In this document: positions 17,284 to 26,604 of the stretch, piece by piece | Position numbering within the stretch: position 1 is the first letter of the stretch | Layout of the letters: the number at the start of each line of letters is the position of its first letter | Origin: Nocardia aurantiaca | GTDB taxonomy: Bacteria; Actinomycetota; Actinomycetes; Mycobacteriales; Mycobacteriaceae | DNA: 64,000 nucleotides | Reading direction: 5' to 3' | NCBI RefSeq assembly: GCF_009708175.1 | Contig: NZ_WMBB01000009.1 | Span: 310,001-374,000, forward strand | Made by a program: the position numbers and the translations under genes | The notes under the pieces: generated by a model | What the model was told of the DNA's origin: nothing | Databases searched by the model: none | The model's input: only the letters and a program-made list of their open reading frames with translations

Positions 17284-17544
17284 GCCGATTACGCGGTCGC
17301 GGTGCGCGGGCACCGGGACGCCCTGAACGTGCTGCGCATCTCGAACCGCCGCTGGACCTACTTCAGCCCGGCCGAACTGATCGCGCCGGGCGAGCGCACC
17401 GGCCGCTTCCGTATCGGCGAGGACGAGCGCATAGTCGACGCCGAGGGCCACAGCCGCATCTCCATCGAAGACGCCGCGGTGGCCCTACTCGACGAAGCCG
17501 AGCTTCCCCGTCTCGTGCAACGCCGCTTCACGATCGGCTACTAG
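17284..17544 (+). pseudogene. C-terminal fragment of an NAD(P)H-binding oxidoreductase
   Basis: About 86 codons match the end of NmrA/YwnB-type NAD(P)-dependent oxidoreductases: NRRWTYFSPAELIAPGERTG, RFRIGEDERIVDAEGHSRIS and EDAAVALLDEAELP up to a TAG. The Rossmann GxxGxxG half is missing, and no start or ribosome binding site precedes it. Truncated at the 5' side near the divergent NTF2-like gene. Confidence 0.7.
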
Positions 17545-17579
17545 CGTTGGCGAGTGTGTCGTGGCCGACAGTCCCCGAA

Positions 17580-19223
17580 CTAACCGTTGCGGCGACGGCG
17601 GGTCCCGCCATCGGTGCGGGCGAATCCGGTTCGGCCGCCGCTATCGCGCGTGCGAGCGCCGGCTCGCTCATGCTGCCGGGGGCCCGGGTCGCTGTGGTCG
17701 GCGCGGTTGCGGTTGGGCGACTTATCACCCGTTGACGCCGTGCGCGGGTCGTGGCCGCCCGAGGAGGGGCTGCCGGAGGCCGCGCGAGGTTTTCCGGCTG
17801 CTCGGGTGCCGGAGCGGCGGCCGGGCCGACCTTCGGCGGGGATCTCCGCCTTCCGGGGCGCGGGACGGTCGGGGATTCGAGCCTCGTCGGCGGCGCGGGG
17901 GCCGGACTTGCGGCGGCCTCGGGCTGATGCCGGGTTGGCGTCGGTGGCTGCCGCGTGGGTGCGCTGCTGGGGCCGGCGAGGACCGCGCGCCCGCGAAGGG
18001 CCGGTGTTTGCGCGGCGAGGCGCGGCGGTATCGGCCTCGGGAAGGGCGACCAGCGAGGCCACAGCGCCGATCAGCTGGGTGACCTGCGGAGAATCGGGGG
18101 TGACGGGCTGTGGGGTCGCGGTGATCTTGGCCCTGCGTAGGAGGGCTGCCAGGTCGCTGCGCTGGTCGGGCAGGACCAGGGTGATGACGTCGCCGTGGTT
18201 GCCGGCGCGGGCGGTGCGGCCGGAGCGGTGGAGGTAGGCCTTGTGCTCGGCGGGCGGGTCCACGTGGACGACCAGCTCGACGCCGTCGACGTGCACGCCG
18301 CGGGCGGCGACGTCGGTGGCGACGAGGACCTTGGCGGCGCCGGAGGCGAAGGTGGCGAGGTTGCGGTCACGGGCGGGCTGGGTGAGATTGCCGTGCAGGT
18401 CCACGGCGGGAATGCCCGCGGCGGTGAGCTGGCGGGCCAGTTTGCGGGCCTGATGTTTGGTGCGGGTGAACAGGATTCGGCGTTCGGCGCCGGAGGCGAG
18501 GCGGTGGACCACCGCGCGCTTGGCCTCCACGGTGGGCACCTCGAAGATGTGGTGGGTCATCGCCGCGACGGGCGAATTCGCTTCGTCGACAGCGTGTTTC
18601 ACCGCATTCGGGAGGAAGCGCTGGACGAGCTTGTTGACGCCGTTGTCCAGGGTGGCCGAGAACAGCAGCCGCTGACCGTCGTCGGGGGTGGCGGCCAGAA
18701 TGCGCGTGACGCCGGGCAGGAAGCCCAGATCGGCCATGTGGTCTGCCTCGTCGATGATGGTGATCTCGACCGCGTCGAGGCTGATCAGGCCCTGCCGCAT
18801 GAGGTCCTCGAGGCGGCCGGGACAGGCGATGACGATATCGACCCCCCGCTCGAGCGCGCGCACCTGCCGATGCTGGGAGACGCCGCCGAAGATCGTGGTC
18901 ACCGACATGCGGTAGGCGGCCACGAGGGGCTCGAGGGTGGCCGCGATCTGGGTCGCCAACTCCCTGGTCGGCGCGAGCACCAGCCCGGCCGGGTGATTCG
19001 GGGCACAGCGCACCGACCGCGCGCCCAGGCGATCCACCATCGGAATCGAGAAGGCCAGGGTCTTCCCGCTGCCGGTCTTCCCGCGTCCGAGCACATCCCG
19101 CCCGGCCAGCGAATCGGGCAGGGTGTCGGCCTGGATCGGGAACGGCTCGGTGATATCGGCGGCGGTCAGCGCGCGCACGAGCGGTTCACGCACGCCGAGC
19201 GCGGCGAAGGAGGACGAATTCAT
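17580..19223 (-). CDS. DEAD-box ATP-dependent RNA helicase
   Basis: 547 residues. ATG 19223 is preceded by GAAGG; a longer frame to 19331 is unsupported. RecA1 holds the Q-motif region (FPIQADTLP), Walker A GRGKTGSGKT (about 44-53), PTRELA, motif II DEAD in IIDEADHMAD and SAT in LLFSATL. RecA2 holds VATDVAARGVHVDG and motif VI HRSGRTARAG. The last about 150 residues are an Arg/Pro/Ala-rich low-complexity tail like the RNA-binding tails of RhlE-type helicases. Likely acts in RNA remodelling or ribosome assembly. Stands alone. Confidence 0.95.
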   Translation of the reverse strand: MNSSSFAALGVREPLVRALTAADITEPFPIQADTLPDSLAGRDVLGRGKTGSGKTLAFSIPMVDRLGARSVRCAPNHPAGLVLAPTRELATQIAATLEPLVAAYRMSVTTIFGGVSQHRQVRALERGVDIVIACPGRLEDLMRQGLISLDAVEITIIDEADHMADLGFLPGVTRILAATPDDGQRLLFSATLDNGVNKLVQRFLPNAVKHAVDEANSPVAAMTHHIFEVPTVEAKRAVVHRLASGAERRILFTRTKHQARKLARQLTAAGIPAVDLHGNLTQPARDRNLATFASGAAKVLVATDVAARGVHVDGVELVVHVDPPAEHKAYLHRSGRTARAGNHGDVITLVLPDQRSDLAALLRRAKITATPQPVTPDSPQVTQLIGAVASLVALPEADTAAPRRANTGPSRARGPRRPQQRTHAAATDANPASARGRRKSGPRAADEARIPDRPAPRKAEIPAEGRPGRRSGTRAAGKPRAASGSPSSGGHDPRTASTGDKSPNRNRADHSDPGPRQHERAGARTRDSGGRTGFARTDGGTRRRRNG

Positions 19224-19351
19224 CGGTGTGGCAGTGCCTTCGGAGAGGTCCTGGTCGCGCAGCGGAAACACTGCTAGCGAGGAGTTAGCGAAGTAGGGCA
19301 CTCGATGTGGCCCGGCCACATCCATGATCAACTTCAGGGTTCGCCGAAAGT

Positions 19352-20707
19352 CTACCCGGTGGGCGTTTCCGCCTCGTATGCGGGGAGGGGCGGCAGCGCG
19401 GGCAGCGGCCGGGCGTAGAGCCAGGCGTCCCAGAGGGGCCGCAGCGAGCCCGTGCTGTAATGCCCGGCCAGATCGGTGAATTCATCGGTGGTGATCGAGG
19501 TGTGCCGATGCCGCGTCGTCCACGTGCGCAGCAGATCGAAGAACGCGGCGTCGCCGAGGATCAGACGCAGCGTGTGCAGGGTGAGCGCCCCCCGCTTGTA
19601 GACCCGGTCGTCGAACATCAGCGCCGGTCCGGGATCGGCGAGTGTGAGGTCCTGCGGCAGCCGCGCCAGATTCCGGTGCGCGGTGCGGGCCAGTTGGTCG
19701 GCACTGGGCCCGCCCGAGGCCTCCGACCAGATCCATTCGGCGTAACAGGCGAAACCCTCGTGCAGCCAGATATCGCGCCACTGCCGGATGGTGAGGCTGT
19801 TGCCGAACCACTGGTGCGCCAATTCGTGCGCGACCAGCCGCTCGGACCCGCGCCGCCCGTCGCAGTGATTCGCGCCGAATACCGAAATCCCCTGGGCCTC
19901 AATGGGAATCTCGAGATCGTCGTCGGTGACCACCACCGTGTACGCCTCGAACGGGTAGGGTCCGAACTTCTCGGTGAAGACCTCCATCATCCGGGGCTGG
20001 CGCGCGAAGTCGTGTTCGAAGGCGACCCGCAGCCGCGGCGGCAGCACCGCATGCATCGGCACCGACCCGCGCGGAGCGTCGACCCGCTGTTTGCGGTACC
20101 GTCCGATCTGGATGGTGGCCAGGTACGTCGACATCGGCTCGGGCTGCTCGTACACCCAGGTGGTCTGGCTGGCCTTGGTGTGCTTGCGCACCAGGGCGCC
20201 GTTGGCCTGCGTGTAATACGGCGAATCGGTGGTGATCGAAATCCGGTAGCTGGCTTTGGAACTGGGGTGATCGTCACACGGGAACCACGAGGCCGCGCCA
20301 TTGGGCTGACTGGCGACCAGCGCGCCGTCGGTGAGTTCCTCCCACCCGACCTCGCCCCACGGTCCGCGCACCGGTGTGGGCGGGCCCGCGTAATGGACGC
20401 TCAGCGCCAGTGCCCCGCCCGCGGGGATTCGATGCCGGGGCGTGATCACCAATTTGCCGCGCTGATGGGTGAACTTGGCGGGCTTGGCCCCGTTCACGAA
20501 TACCTTGGACACCGCGAGCGCCTGGGACAGGTCCAGCGCGAACCGATCTCGCGCACCCGTGGTCACCGCGGTGATGTGGGCCCGCCCGGCGAGCCGGTTG
20601 CCGGCGACCTTGTAGACGAGGTCCAGCTCGTACCGCGACACCCGGTAGCCGCGGTTCCCGTTCTGCGGCAGATAATCATCGATGGGCTCGTCGACCTGGT
20701 CCACCAT
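19352..20707 (-). CDS. M1 family zinc metallopeptidase
   Basis: 451 residues, shorter than classical aminopeptidase N (about 850) but usual for the short actinobacterial M1 group. ATG 20707 overlaps the stop of the upstream synthetase by one base (TGATG). The zinc site HELAHQWFGN (HExxH, near residue 290) with the downstream Glu in WLHEGFACYAEW is intact. The GAMEN position reads IEAQGIS, an atypical exopeptidase motif. No signal peptide seen, so probably cytoplasmic. Coupling to the Pls/PosA synthetase suggests trimming or maturation of its product; that is inference. Confidence 0.9.
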   Translation of the reverse strand: MVDQVDEPIDDYLPQNGNRGYRVSRYELDLVYKVAGNRLAGRAHITAVTTGARDRFALDLSQALAVSKVFVNGAKPAKFTHQRGKLVITPRHRIPAGGALALSVHYAGPPTPVRGPWGEVGWEELTDGALVASQPNGAASWFPCDDHPSSKASYRISITTDSPYYTQANGALVRKHTKASQTTWVYEQPEPMSTYLATIQIGRYRKQRVDAPRGSVPMHAVLPPRLRVAFEHDFARQPRMMEVFTEKFGPYPFEAYTVVVTDDDLEIPIEAQGISVFGANHCDGRRGSERLVAHELAHQWFGNSLTIRQWRDIWLHEGFACYAEWIWSEASGGPSADQLARTAHRNLARLPQDLTLADPGPALMFDDRVYKRGALTLHTLRLILGDAAFFDLLRTWTTRHRHTSITTDEFTDLAGHYSTGSLRPLWDAWLYARPLPALPPLPAYEAETPTG

Positions 20708-23700
20708 CAGCGACCTCCCTCCGGCCAGGGCGCGATCGGGTTGCCCCACCAGCGGGTGGACGGCGGCACGCTGTCGCCGCGCATGACCAGCGAGGCCGGT
20801 CCGATGGTCGCGCCGGCCCCGATCACGCTGGCGGGCAGGGCGACACAGTGCGGCCCCAGGGTGGCGCCCGGGCCCAGGGTGACGGTGTCCATGGCCATGA
20901 TGCGGTCGTGGAAAAGATGGGTCTGCACCACGCAGCCCCGCTCGACGGTCGCACCGTCACCGAGTGTCACCAGGTCAGCCTCCGGAAGCCAATAGGATTC
21001 GCACCATACTCCGCGGCCGATGGTCGCGCCGAGTCCGCGCAACCAGACATTCAGGACGGGTGTTCCGGTCGCGGCGCGTGCGAACCACGGCGCGGCGACG
21101 TGCTCGACGAAGGTGTCGGCGACCTCGTTGCGCCACACGAACGAACTCCACAGCGGATGCTCCTCGGTGCGAATCCGGCCCACCAGCAGCCATTTCGCGA
21201 TCACCGAGGCGATACCCGCCAGCGCGCCCGCCGCCAGCAGCACCACACCGCTGAGCAGTGCGGCCGGCAGGTGGCCGAGGGTGTGGGCCAGCCACGCGAG
21301 GGCGAACAGGACCCCGAGCCCGATGGCGAAGGTCACGAACACCGGGATCAATCGGCAGGTCTCCACCACCGCGCGGGCGACGCGCAATCGCAACGGCGGA
21401 TCGAAGGTGCGTGCGGTGTCACCGGATTCGGCGGCGCGGCGCAGGCGGATCGGCGGGCTGCCCAGCCATGAGGAACCGGCCTTCGCCTTCGACGGCGCCG
21501 CCGACAGAACGGCGACCAGGCCGTTCTTGGGCACCCGTCGCCCGGGTGCGGTCATGCCGGAGTTGCCGAGAAACGCGCGCTTGCCGACCTTGGCCTCGCC
21601 GATGCGCAGCCAGCCGCCGCCCAACTCGTAACTGGCGACCATGGTGTCATCGGCCAGGAACGCGCCGTCGGCGACCACGGTGAACTTCGGCAGCAGCAGG
21701 ACCGTCGAAATCTCCACGCGCTTGCCGACCTTCGCGCCCAGCAGGCGCAACCACACCGGCGTCAGCAGGCTGGCGTAGAGGGGGAACAGGAAGGTGCGGG
21801 CGGAATCCAGAAGCCGTTCGGTGGCCCACGCCTGCCAGCCCTGACGGCTGCGCACGGGGTGATGGCCCTCGGTCAATCCGATGCTCAGCAGCCGCACGGC
21901 CACGATCGTGACGACCGCGTACACGCCCAGTACCAGCAGCATGGCCACCGGGAGAATGGCGAAGGCGCGCCCGAATCCGGCTGTCAGCGTCCGAGTATCG
22001 CGAATCCACCAGGCGATCAGCAGTCCGCCCATGCCCAGCGCGAAAATCGGCACCGAGGCCAGCGCCATGGAGGTGATACCGAAGACCGCCACCCAGTGCG
22101 AAGCCCGTGCCGGCGTCTCATCGGGCCAGCGGTGCCGCGCCCGGCCGACTTTCACCGCGGGAGAGCCCGCCCATTCCTGCTCGGCCTTCACCTTGCCCGC
22201 GACCGACGATCCGGGCGCGATCTCGGCATTGCGGCCGATCTTGGTGCCGGGCAGCAGAATCGAGCGCGCACCCACCACCGCCCCCGGACCGATCTCGATG
22301 GGACCGAGGTGGACCAGGTCGCCGTCGATCCAGTAACCCGACAGGTCGACCTCTGGTTCCACACTGCATCCGTCGCCGAGTTCGAGCATGCCGGTGACCG
22401 GCGGCAGCGTGTGCAGGTCGACACCGTCGCCCACCGTCGCCCCCAGTGCCCGCGCGAACGGCACCATCCACGGTGCGCCCGAGAGGTTTTCGGCACCGCT
22501 GGCCTCGGACAGTCGCACGGCCATCCAGAGGCGCAGGTGAACCCGCCCGCCGCGCGGGTAGCTGCCCGCCTTCACACCGCGCAGTAGCAGCCGAGAACCG
22601 GCCACACACAGCGCCATCCGGCCGGGCGGCGAGATGAACAGGAAAAAGGCCACCAGCATCCACCACCACGACAGGTGCGGCAGCCACGGCAGCGAACCAG
22701 ACCAGGCGGCCACATTGCCGACGATCGCCAGCCAGGTCAGCCATTGCAGGCCGGTCAGGGTGGTCAACGGGACCGTGGCCAGGACCTGGAACAGCTGGGC
22801 CGACCGTGGCACCGGCCGGACCAGCCGCTCCTCCACCGCGGCGGTCGGCGCGAAACTGTCCAGCAGGGCGGCGAGCGCGCCCAGCCGCGGACGGTCATAG
22901 ACGTCCGCGACGGCGATGCGCGGATGCCGTTCCCGCAGCGCCGCCACCAGTTGGGCCGCCGCGAGCGAGCCGCCGCCCAGATCGAAGAAGTCGGCGTTCG
23001 GGTCGTTGACCTCCGCGCCGAGAATCGAATCCCACAGTCCCGCAACCCACCGCTCGGTCTCGGACAGGACGCTCTCGGGGGTGGCGGCGGCGGACTTGGG
23101 CAGCGGCCAGGGCAGCGCGTCGCGGTCGACCTTGCCGGAGGTGCGGGTGGGCAGCTCGCCGACCACGGCCAGGCGCGGCACCAGCGGCGCCGGAAGCTGT
23201 TCGGCGAGCGTGGTTCTCGCGGCGGTCAGGTCGTAGTCGGCACCGGGGCCGGTGAGATAGCCGACCAGGACCTTGTTGCCCGCCTTGGTGGTCCGGATGG
23301 CGGCCGCCGCGCCCGTCACCCCCGGCAGGTGCTGGAGCGCACTGTCGATCTCACCGAGCTCGATCCGGCGTCCACCCAGTTTGATCTGATCGTCGGCGCG
23401 GCCCAGGAAGACCAGTCCCTCGCGATCATTGCGCACCAGATCGCCACTGCGGTAGGCGCGCTCCCAGCCGACCGACGGCAGCGGCGCGTACTTCTCGGCA
23501 TCCTTGGCCGGGTCCAGATAGCGCGCCAGCCCGACACCGCCGATGACGAGCTCACCGGACTCGCCCTCGCCCACGGGATTTCCGGCCGCGTCGACGACAG
23601 TCAAATCCCAGCCGTCCAGCGGCAGCCCGATCCGGATGGGGAAGCCGCCGTCCAGCGGCGCGGCGCAGGCCACCACGGTGGCCTCGGTGGGGCCGTAGGT

Positions 23701-24603
23701 GTTCCACACCTCACGCTCGGAATCCTGGTTGCCCGCGAGCCGTTCGGCCAGTTCGGGCGGCACCGCCTCACCGCCGAAGATGAGCAGCCGCACCGGTTCG
23801 AGAGCTTCGGCGGGCCAGGTGGCGGCCAGCGTCGGCACCGTCGAGACGATGCTGATCTCCCGGCGCACCAGCCACGGCCCCAGATCGGCCCCGGTCCGCA
23901 CCAGCGCGCGCGGCGCGGGCACCAGGCAGGCGCCGTGCCGCCACGCCAGCCACATCTCCTCACAGGAGGCGTCGAAGGCCACCGACAGTCCGGCCAACAC
24001 CCGGTCCCCGGGCCCGATCGGGGCGTCCCGAAGGAACAGGCGCGCCTCCGCATCCACGAACGCGGCGGCATTGCGATGGGTCACCGCAACACCTTTCGGT
24101 GTTCCGGTGGAGCCGGAGGTGAAGATGATCCAGGCATCGTCGGCGGGCGTGGGCGCGGCCGCCGCAACCCCGTCACCCGATTCGGTTGCGACTGCGGTGG
24201 ACTCGATCCCGTCGGCGGTCACGATGGCCGAGACCCCGGCCTCCCCGAACACCAATCGTGCGCGTTCATCCGGGTCATCGGCGTCCACCGGCACGTACGC
24301 CGCTCCGGCGTGCAGTACCGCCAGGATCGTGATGTACAGCCCGCGCGTCCCCGACGGCATTCGCACCCCGACCCGGTCACCGGACCGCACCCCGGCCGCG
24401 ACCAAGCGCTCGGTTTCGATCGCGATCTCCGCGAGCAGTTCCGCGTACCCGAGTTCCACCTCGCCGTCATCGATGGCGGGTGCGTCGGGGTGTGCCGCCG
24501 CGGTGGCGGCGAGAATATCGACCAGGGTGCGGGCCGGTGGCGCGAGGGCGGCCCGCAGCATCGGATTCGCGTCTATCTCGGTTTCGGCCTGCTGTTGCGG
24601 CAT
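20707..24603 (-). CDS. Pls/PosA-type single-module non-ribosomal peptide synthetase with membrane and hexapeptide-repeat C-terminus
   Basis: 1298 residues. Adenylation domain (about 25-520): IFTSGSTGTPKGVAVTHRN, NTYGPTEATV, YRSGDL, KLGGRRIELGEID and the A10 lysine in RTSGKVDRDALP. A carrier domain follows, with the phosphopantetheine Ser in DLGGGSLAAAQL (about 545). The C-terminal 700 residues carry several membrane helices alternating with left-handed beta-helix hexapeptide segments (DGDLVHLGPIEIGPGAVVGA and similar). This is the architecture of epsilon-poly-L-lysine synthetase and related Pls/PosA enzymes, which polymerise one amino acid without a condensation domain. The polymer here cannot be predicted by eye. 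Followed by the overlapping M1 peptidase. Confidence 0.92.
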   Translation of the reverse strand: MPQQQAETEIDANPMLRAALAPPARTLVDILAATAAAHPDAPAIDDGEVELGYAELLAEIAIETERLVAAGVRSGDRVGVRMPSGTRGLYITILAVLHAGAAYVPVDADDPDERARLVFGEAGVSAIVTADGIESTAVATESGDGVAAAAPTPADDAWIIFTSGSTGTPKGVAVTHRNAAAFVDAEARLFLRDAPIGPGDRVLAGLSVAFDASCEEMWLAWRHGACLVPAPRALVRTGADLGPWLVRREISIVSTVPTLAATWPAEALEPVRLLIFGGEAVPPELAERLAGNQDSEREVWNTYGPTEATVVACAAPLDGGFPIRIGLPLDGWDLTVVDAAGNPVGEGESGELVIGGVGLARYLDPAKDAEKYAPLPSVGWERAYRSGDLVRNDREGLVFLGRADDQIKLGGRRIELGEIDSALQHLPGVTGAAAAIRTTKAGNKVLVGYLTGPGADYDLTAARTTLAEQLPAPLVPRLAVVGELPTRTSGKVDRDALPWPLPKSAAATPESVLSETERWVAGLWDSILGAEVNDPNADFFDLGGGSLAAAQLVAALRERHPRIAVADVYDRPRLGALAALLDSFAPTAAVEERLVRPVPRSAQLFQVLATVPLTTLTGLQWLTWLAIVGNVAAWSGSLPWLPHLSWWWMLVAFFLFISPPGRMALCVAGSRLLLRGVKAGSYPRGGRVHLRLWMAVRLSEASGAENLSGAPWMVPFARALGATVGDGVDLHTLPPVTGMLELGDGCSVEPEVDLSGYWIDGDLVHLGPIEIGPGAVVGARSILLPGTKIGRNAEIAPGSSVAGKVKAEQEWAGSPAVKVGRARHRWPDETPARASHWVAVFGITSMALASVPIFALGMGGLLIAWWIRDTRTLTAGFGRAFAILPVAMLLVLGVYAVVTIVAVRLLSIGLTEGHHPVRSRQGWQAWATERLLDSARTFLFPLYASLLTPVWLRLLGAKVGKRVEISTVLLLPKFTVVADGAFLADDTMVASYELGGGWLRIGEAKVGKRAFLGNSGMTAPGRRVPKNGLVAVLSAAPSKAKAGSSWLGSPPIRLRRAAESGDTARTFDPPLRLRVARAVVETCRLIPVFVTFAIGLGVLFALAWLAHTLGHLPAALLSGVVLLAAGALAGIASVIAKWLLVGRIRTEEHPLWSSFVWRNEVADTFVEHVAAPWFARAATGTPVLNVWLRGLGATIGRGVWCESYWLPEADLVTLGDGATVERGCVVQTHLFHDRIMAMDTVTLGPGATLGPHCVALPASVIGAGATIGPASLVMRGDSVPPSTRWWGNPIAPWPEGGR

Positions 24604-24744
24604 TAGGTCCTGCCCACCTCTCGTGGCACCATCCGGCGCTTCCGCGTTGGTTGTTTCATACGAGAGTTACCGAGAGGCAAACTGTGATGCGGCCATTGGC
24701 CCACGGTACCGGTACGCCCTGGTCGTCCGGATTTCACCCGGCGG

Positions 24745-25689
24745 CTAGGCGTGGAACTGTGCGAAGAATCGCCAGATCACCTCGGTGGCATCGAATTGGT
24801 GCGTGACCTTGCCGACCAGGGCCTGGGGCAGGTATTGCGGGCCGCCCGGCCAGGTGTGACCGCCATTGGCTACCGAATAGAGCTGAACCTTGGACCCGTT
24901 CGCGCAGTCGGAGGACTGCAGGGTCACCGTGGTGCCGTCATCGGTGCGCTGGGCGAGCTGGGTCGTGGTGGCCGCGTCGCAGGCGTTCTTCTCCCGCCAC
25001 AACTGCTGGGTGGCGTCGACCGAGAGGACCGGGCTCGAGCCCGGTCCGTGGTGGCCGGACGTGACGCGCACCACGCCGCCGTCATAGGGGACGATCGGGT
25101 CCGAGGTGCCGTGGATCTCCAGCACCGGCAGGGAATGAGTTGGGGCGCAAGCGGATTGGTCGACCTGCGGGAGGGGTCCCGCTACCGGTGCGATGGCGGC
25201 GAGCTTGCCGGACAGGCGGCAGCCGAGGTCCTCGGTGAACATGCCGCCATTGGACATTCCGGTGGCGTAGACGCGGGCGGGATCGACGGAGTCGTCGGCG
25301 ATGATCCGGTCGATCACGGCCCCAACGAAACCCACGTCGTCGATATCGGCGGCGCTGGCGTTGGTGTCATCGCCGCGGCCGTCGTTCCAGGACTTCTCGT
25401 ACCCGTTCGGATAGACGGCGATGAACCCCTCCGCGTCCGACACTTTGTCGAAGCCGAAGGAACCGGCCATGTTCTGGGCATTGCCCCCGCCACCGTGGAA
25501 CGCGAGCACGGCGGGAAGTAGGCCCTGAGGCCGGTTGGCGGGGTAATGGATGATGTATTGCCGCTGCAGGCCACCGTATTCGAGGGTGACGGTGGTGTCG
25601 CCGGCGGCGCGAGCCTGCGGGTGCCCGCACCCGGCGGCCATGAAAGCAGTGGACAGCAGGATCGCTGCGGCGATTCTCGGTGCGTACAC
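24745..25689 (-). CDS. LpqC-like esterase lipoprotein (PHB depolymerase family)
   Basis: 314 residues. Signal peptide with lipobox MAAGC (Cys near residue 21). The alpha/beta-hydrolase core has an oxyanion region AFHGGGGNAQN, the nucleophile in GMSNGG (about residue 145), acid in HGTSDPIVPYDG and His in NGGHTWPGG. Family members include feruloyl/acetylxylan esterases and short-chain polyhydroxybutyrate depolymerases; mycobacterial LpqC is the closest recognised relative. Secreted and membrane-anchored. Monocistronic by spacing. Confidence 0.9.
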   Translation of the reverse strand: MYAPRIAAAILLSTAFMAAGCGHPQARAAGDTTVTLEYGGLQRQYIIHYPANRPQGLLPAVLAFHGGGGNAQNMAGSFGFDKVSDAEGFIAVYPNGYEKSWNDGRGDDTNASAADIDDVGFVGAVIDRIIADDSVDPARVYATGMSNGGMFTEDLGCRLSGKLAAIAPVAGPLPQVDQSACAPTHSLPVLEIHGTSDPIVPYDGGVVRVTSGHHGPGSSPVLSVDATQQLWREKNACDAATTTQLAQRTDDGTTVTLQSSDCANGSKVQLYSVANGGHTWPGGPQYLPQALVGKVTHQFDATEVIWRFFAQFHA

Positions 25690-25906
25690 GCCAGTGATCG
25701 TAGAGAGGCAGCCTGAAGCTGAGCTGAAGCCTGATGTCAGCTGTGAGCCCTGATGGCGGCCAGCGCCGCGGCAGCGATTTCGTATGGTGGGGGGCCGATT
25801 TCGATGCTGACGAGGCGCTCGCCAGGAACCGGTCCCGCCGCCGAATCCGCCATGCGGCCGGCGAATGCGCCACCGCGGTCGCCTGTTGCCACGGCGATGG
25901 CGTGGG

Positions 25907-26353
25907 CTAGGGCACGATCAGATACCACTCCGCCCACGGGCCCTGGAGCGGCCAGCTGTTCGCGAAGAGCTTGGCGAGGCCCATACCGAGCCACAGGTCG
26001 ACCGTCTGGGTCTCACCGGCCGTCGCCCCGGTATGGACGTACACATCCCGCGATCCGCCGCCCGCGGACCCCAGCCACCCCAGCACGATGTGATTCCCGC
26101 ACGGCCCGCTCAGATATCCCAGCGGCGTGATGTGCGCGGTCACGTGCCCGGGCATACCGTGCGCCGCCTCCACACCCACCGCGATCGATCCCGCGCAAAA
26201 GTTGGCGTCCCCGAACGTGAACACGGTGGTTCCGAACGGCGCCCACTGTGGCAGCCAATCCGCCTGCGCCGGGGCGGCACCCACCCCGCCGACACTTACC
26301 GCGACCCCGATGGCCGCGACCACCCCCGCTAGCATCCGCACAATCCTCATCAT
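25907..26353 (-). CDS. Secreted protein of unknown function
   Basis: 148 residues from ATG 26353 (or the adjacent Met codon at 26350), with AAGGA eight bases upstream. A Sec signal peptide (about 1-31, ending AAPAQA) precedes a Gly/aromatic-rich mature domain with two Cys (NFCAG, SGPCG) likely to form a disulfide. No family recognised; it resembles small exported proteins common in Nocardia. The long upstream extension of the frame lacks support. Confidence 0.75.
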   Translation of the reverse strand: MMRIVRMLAGVVAAIGVAVSVGGVGAAPAQADWLPQWAPFGTTVFTFGDANFCAGSIAVGVEAAHGMPGHVTAHITPLGYLSGPCGNHIVLGWLGSAGGGSRDVYVHTGATAGETQTVDLWLGMGLAKLFANSWPLQGPWAEWYLIVP

Positions 26354-26604
26354 CGGATGTCCTTCCGGCCGACCGAATTCCGCGACCGCACAGCCCGGCT
26401 CCCGCCATCCGGTCCGACACGACCCCCGACGACCTCGCCCCGTTGCGCCACGGAAGCCGTTCTTCTTCAGCGTATCCAATCCCCGCGCTCGGTTGACCCC
26501 CGTTTGCGCATGTTGCCGAGTCGCGGAGCGGGTTGGGGCAGGAGGCGGCCTCGCCCAGGGGTGCCCGGTATTCTCTGCGGTGCAGGTGGATCGGGAGGAT
26601 TTGG

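Noticed and set aside
22675..24606. 643-codon open frame antisense to the Pls/PosA synthetase
   Set aside because: Low-complexity Gly/Arg/Gln shadow produced by high GC; the minus strand has clear adenylation and carrier motifs.
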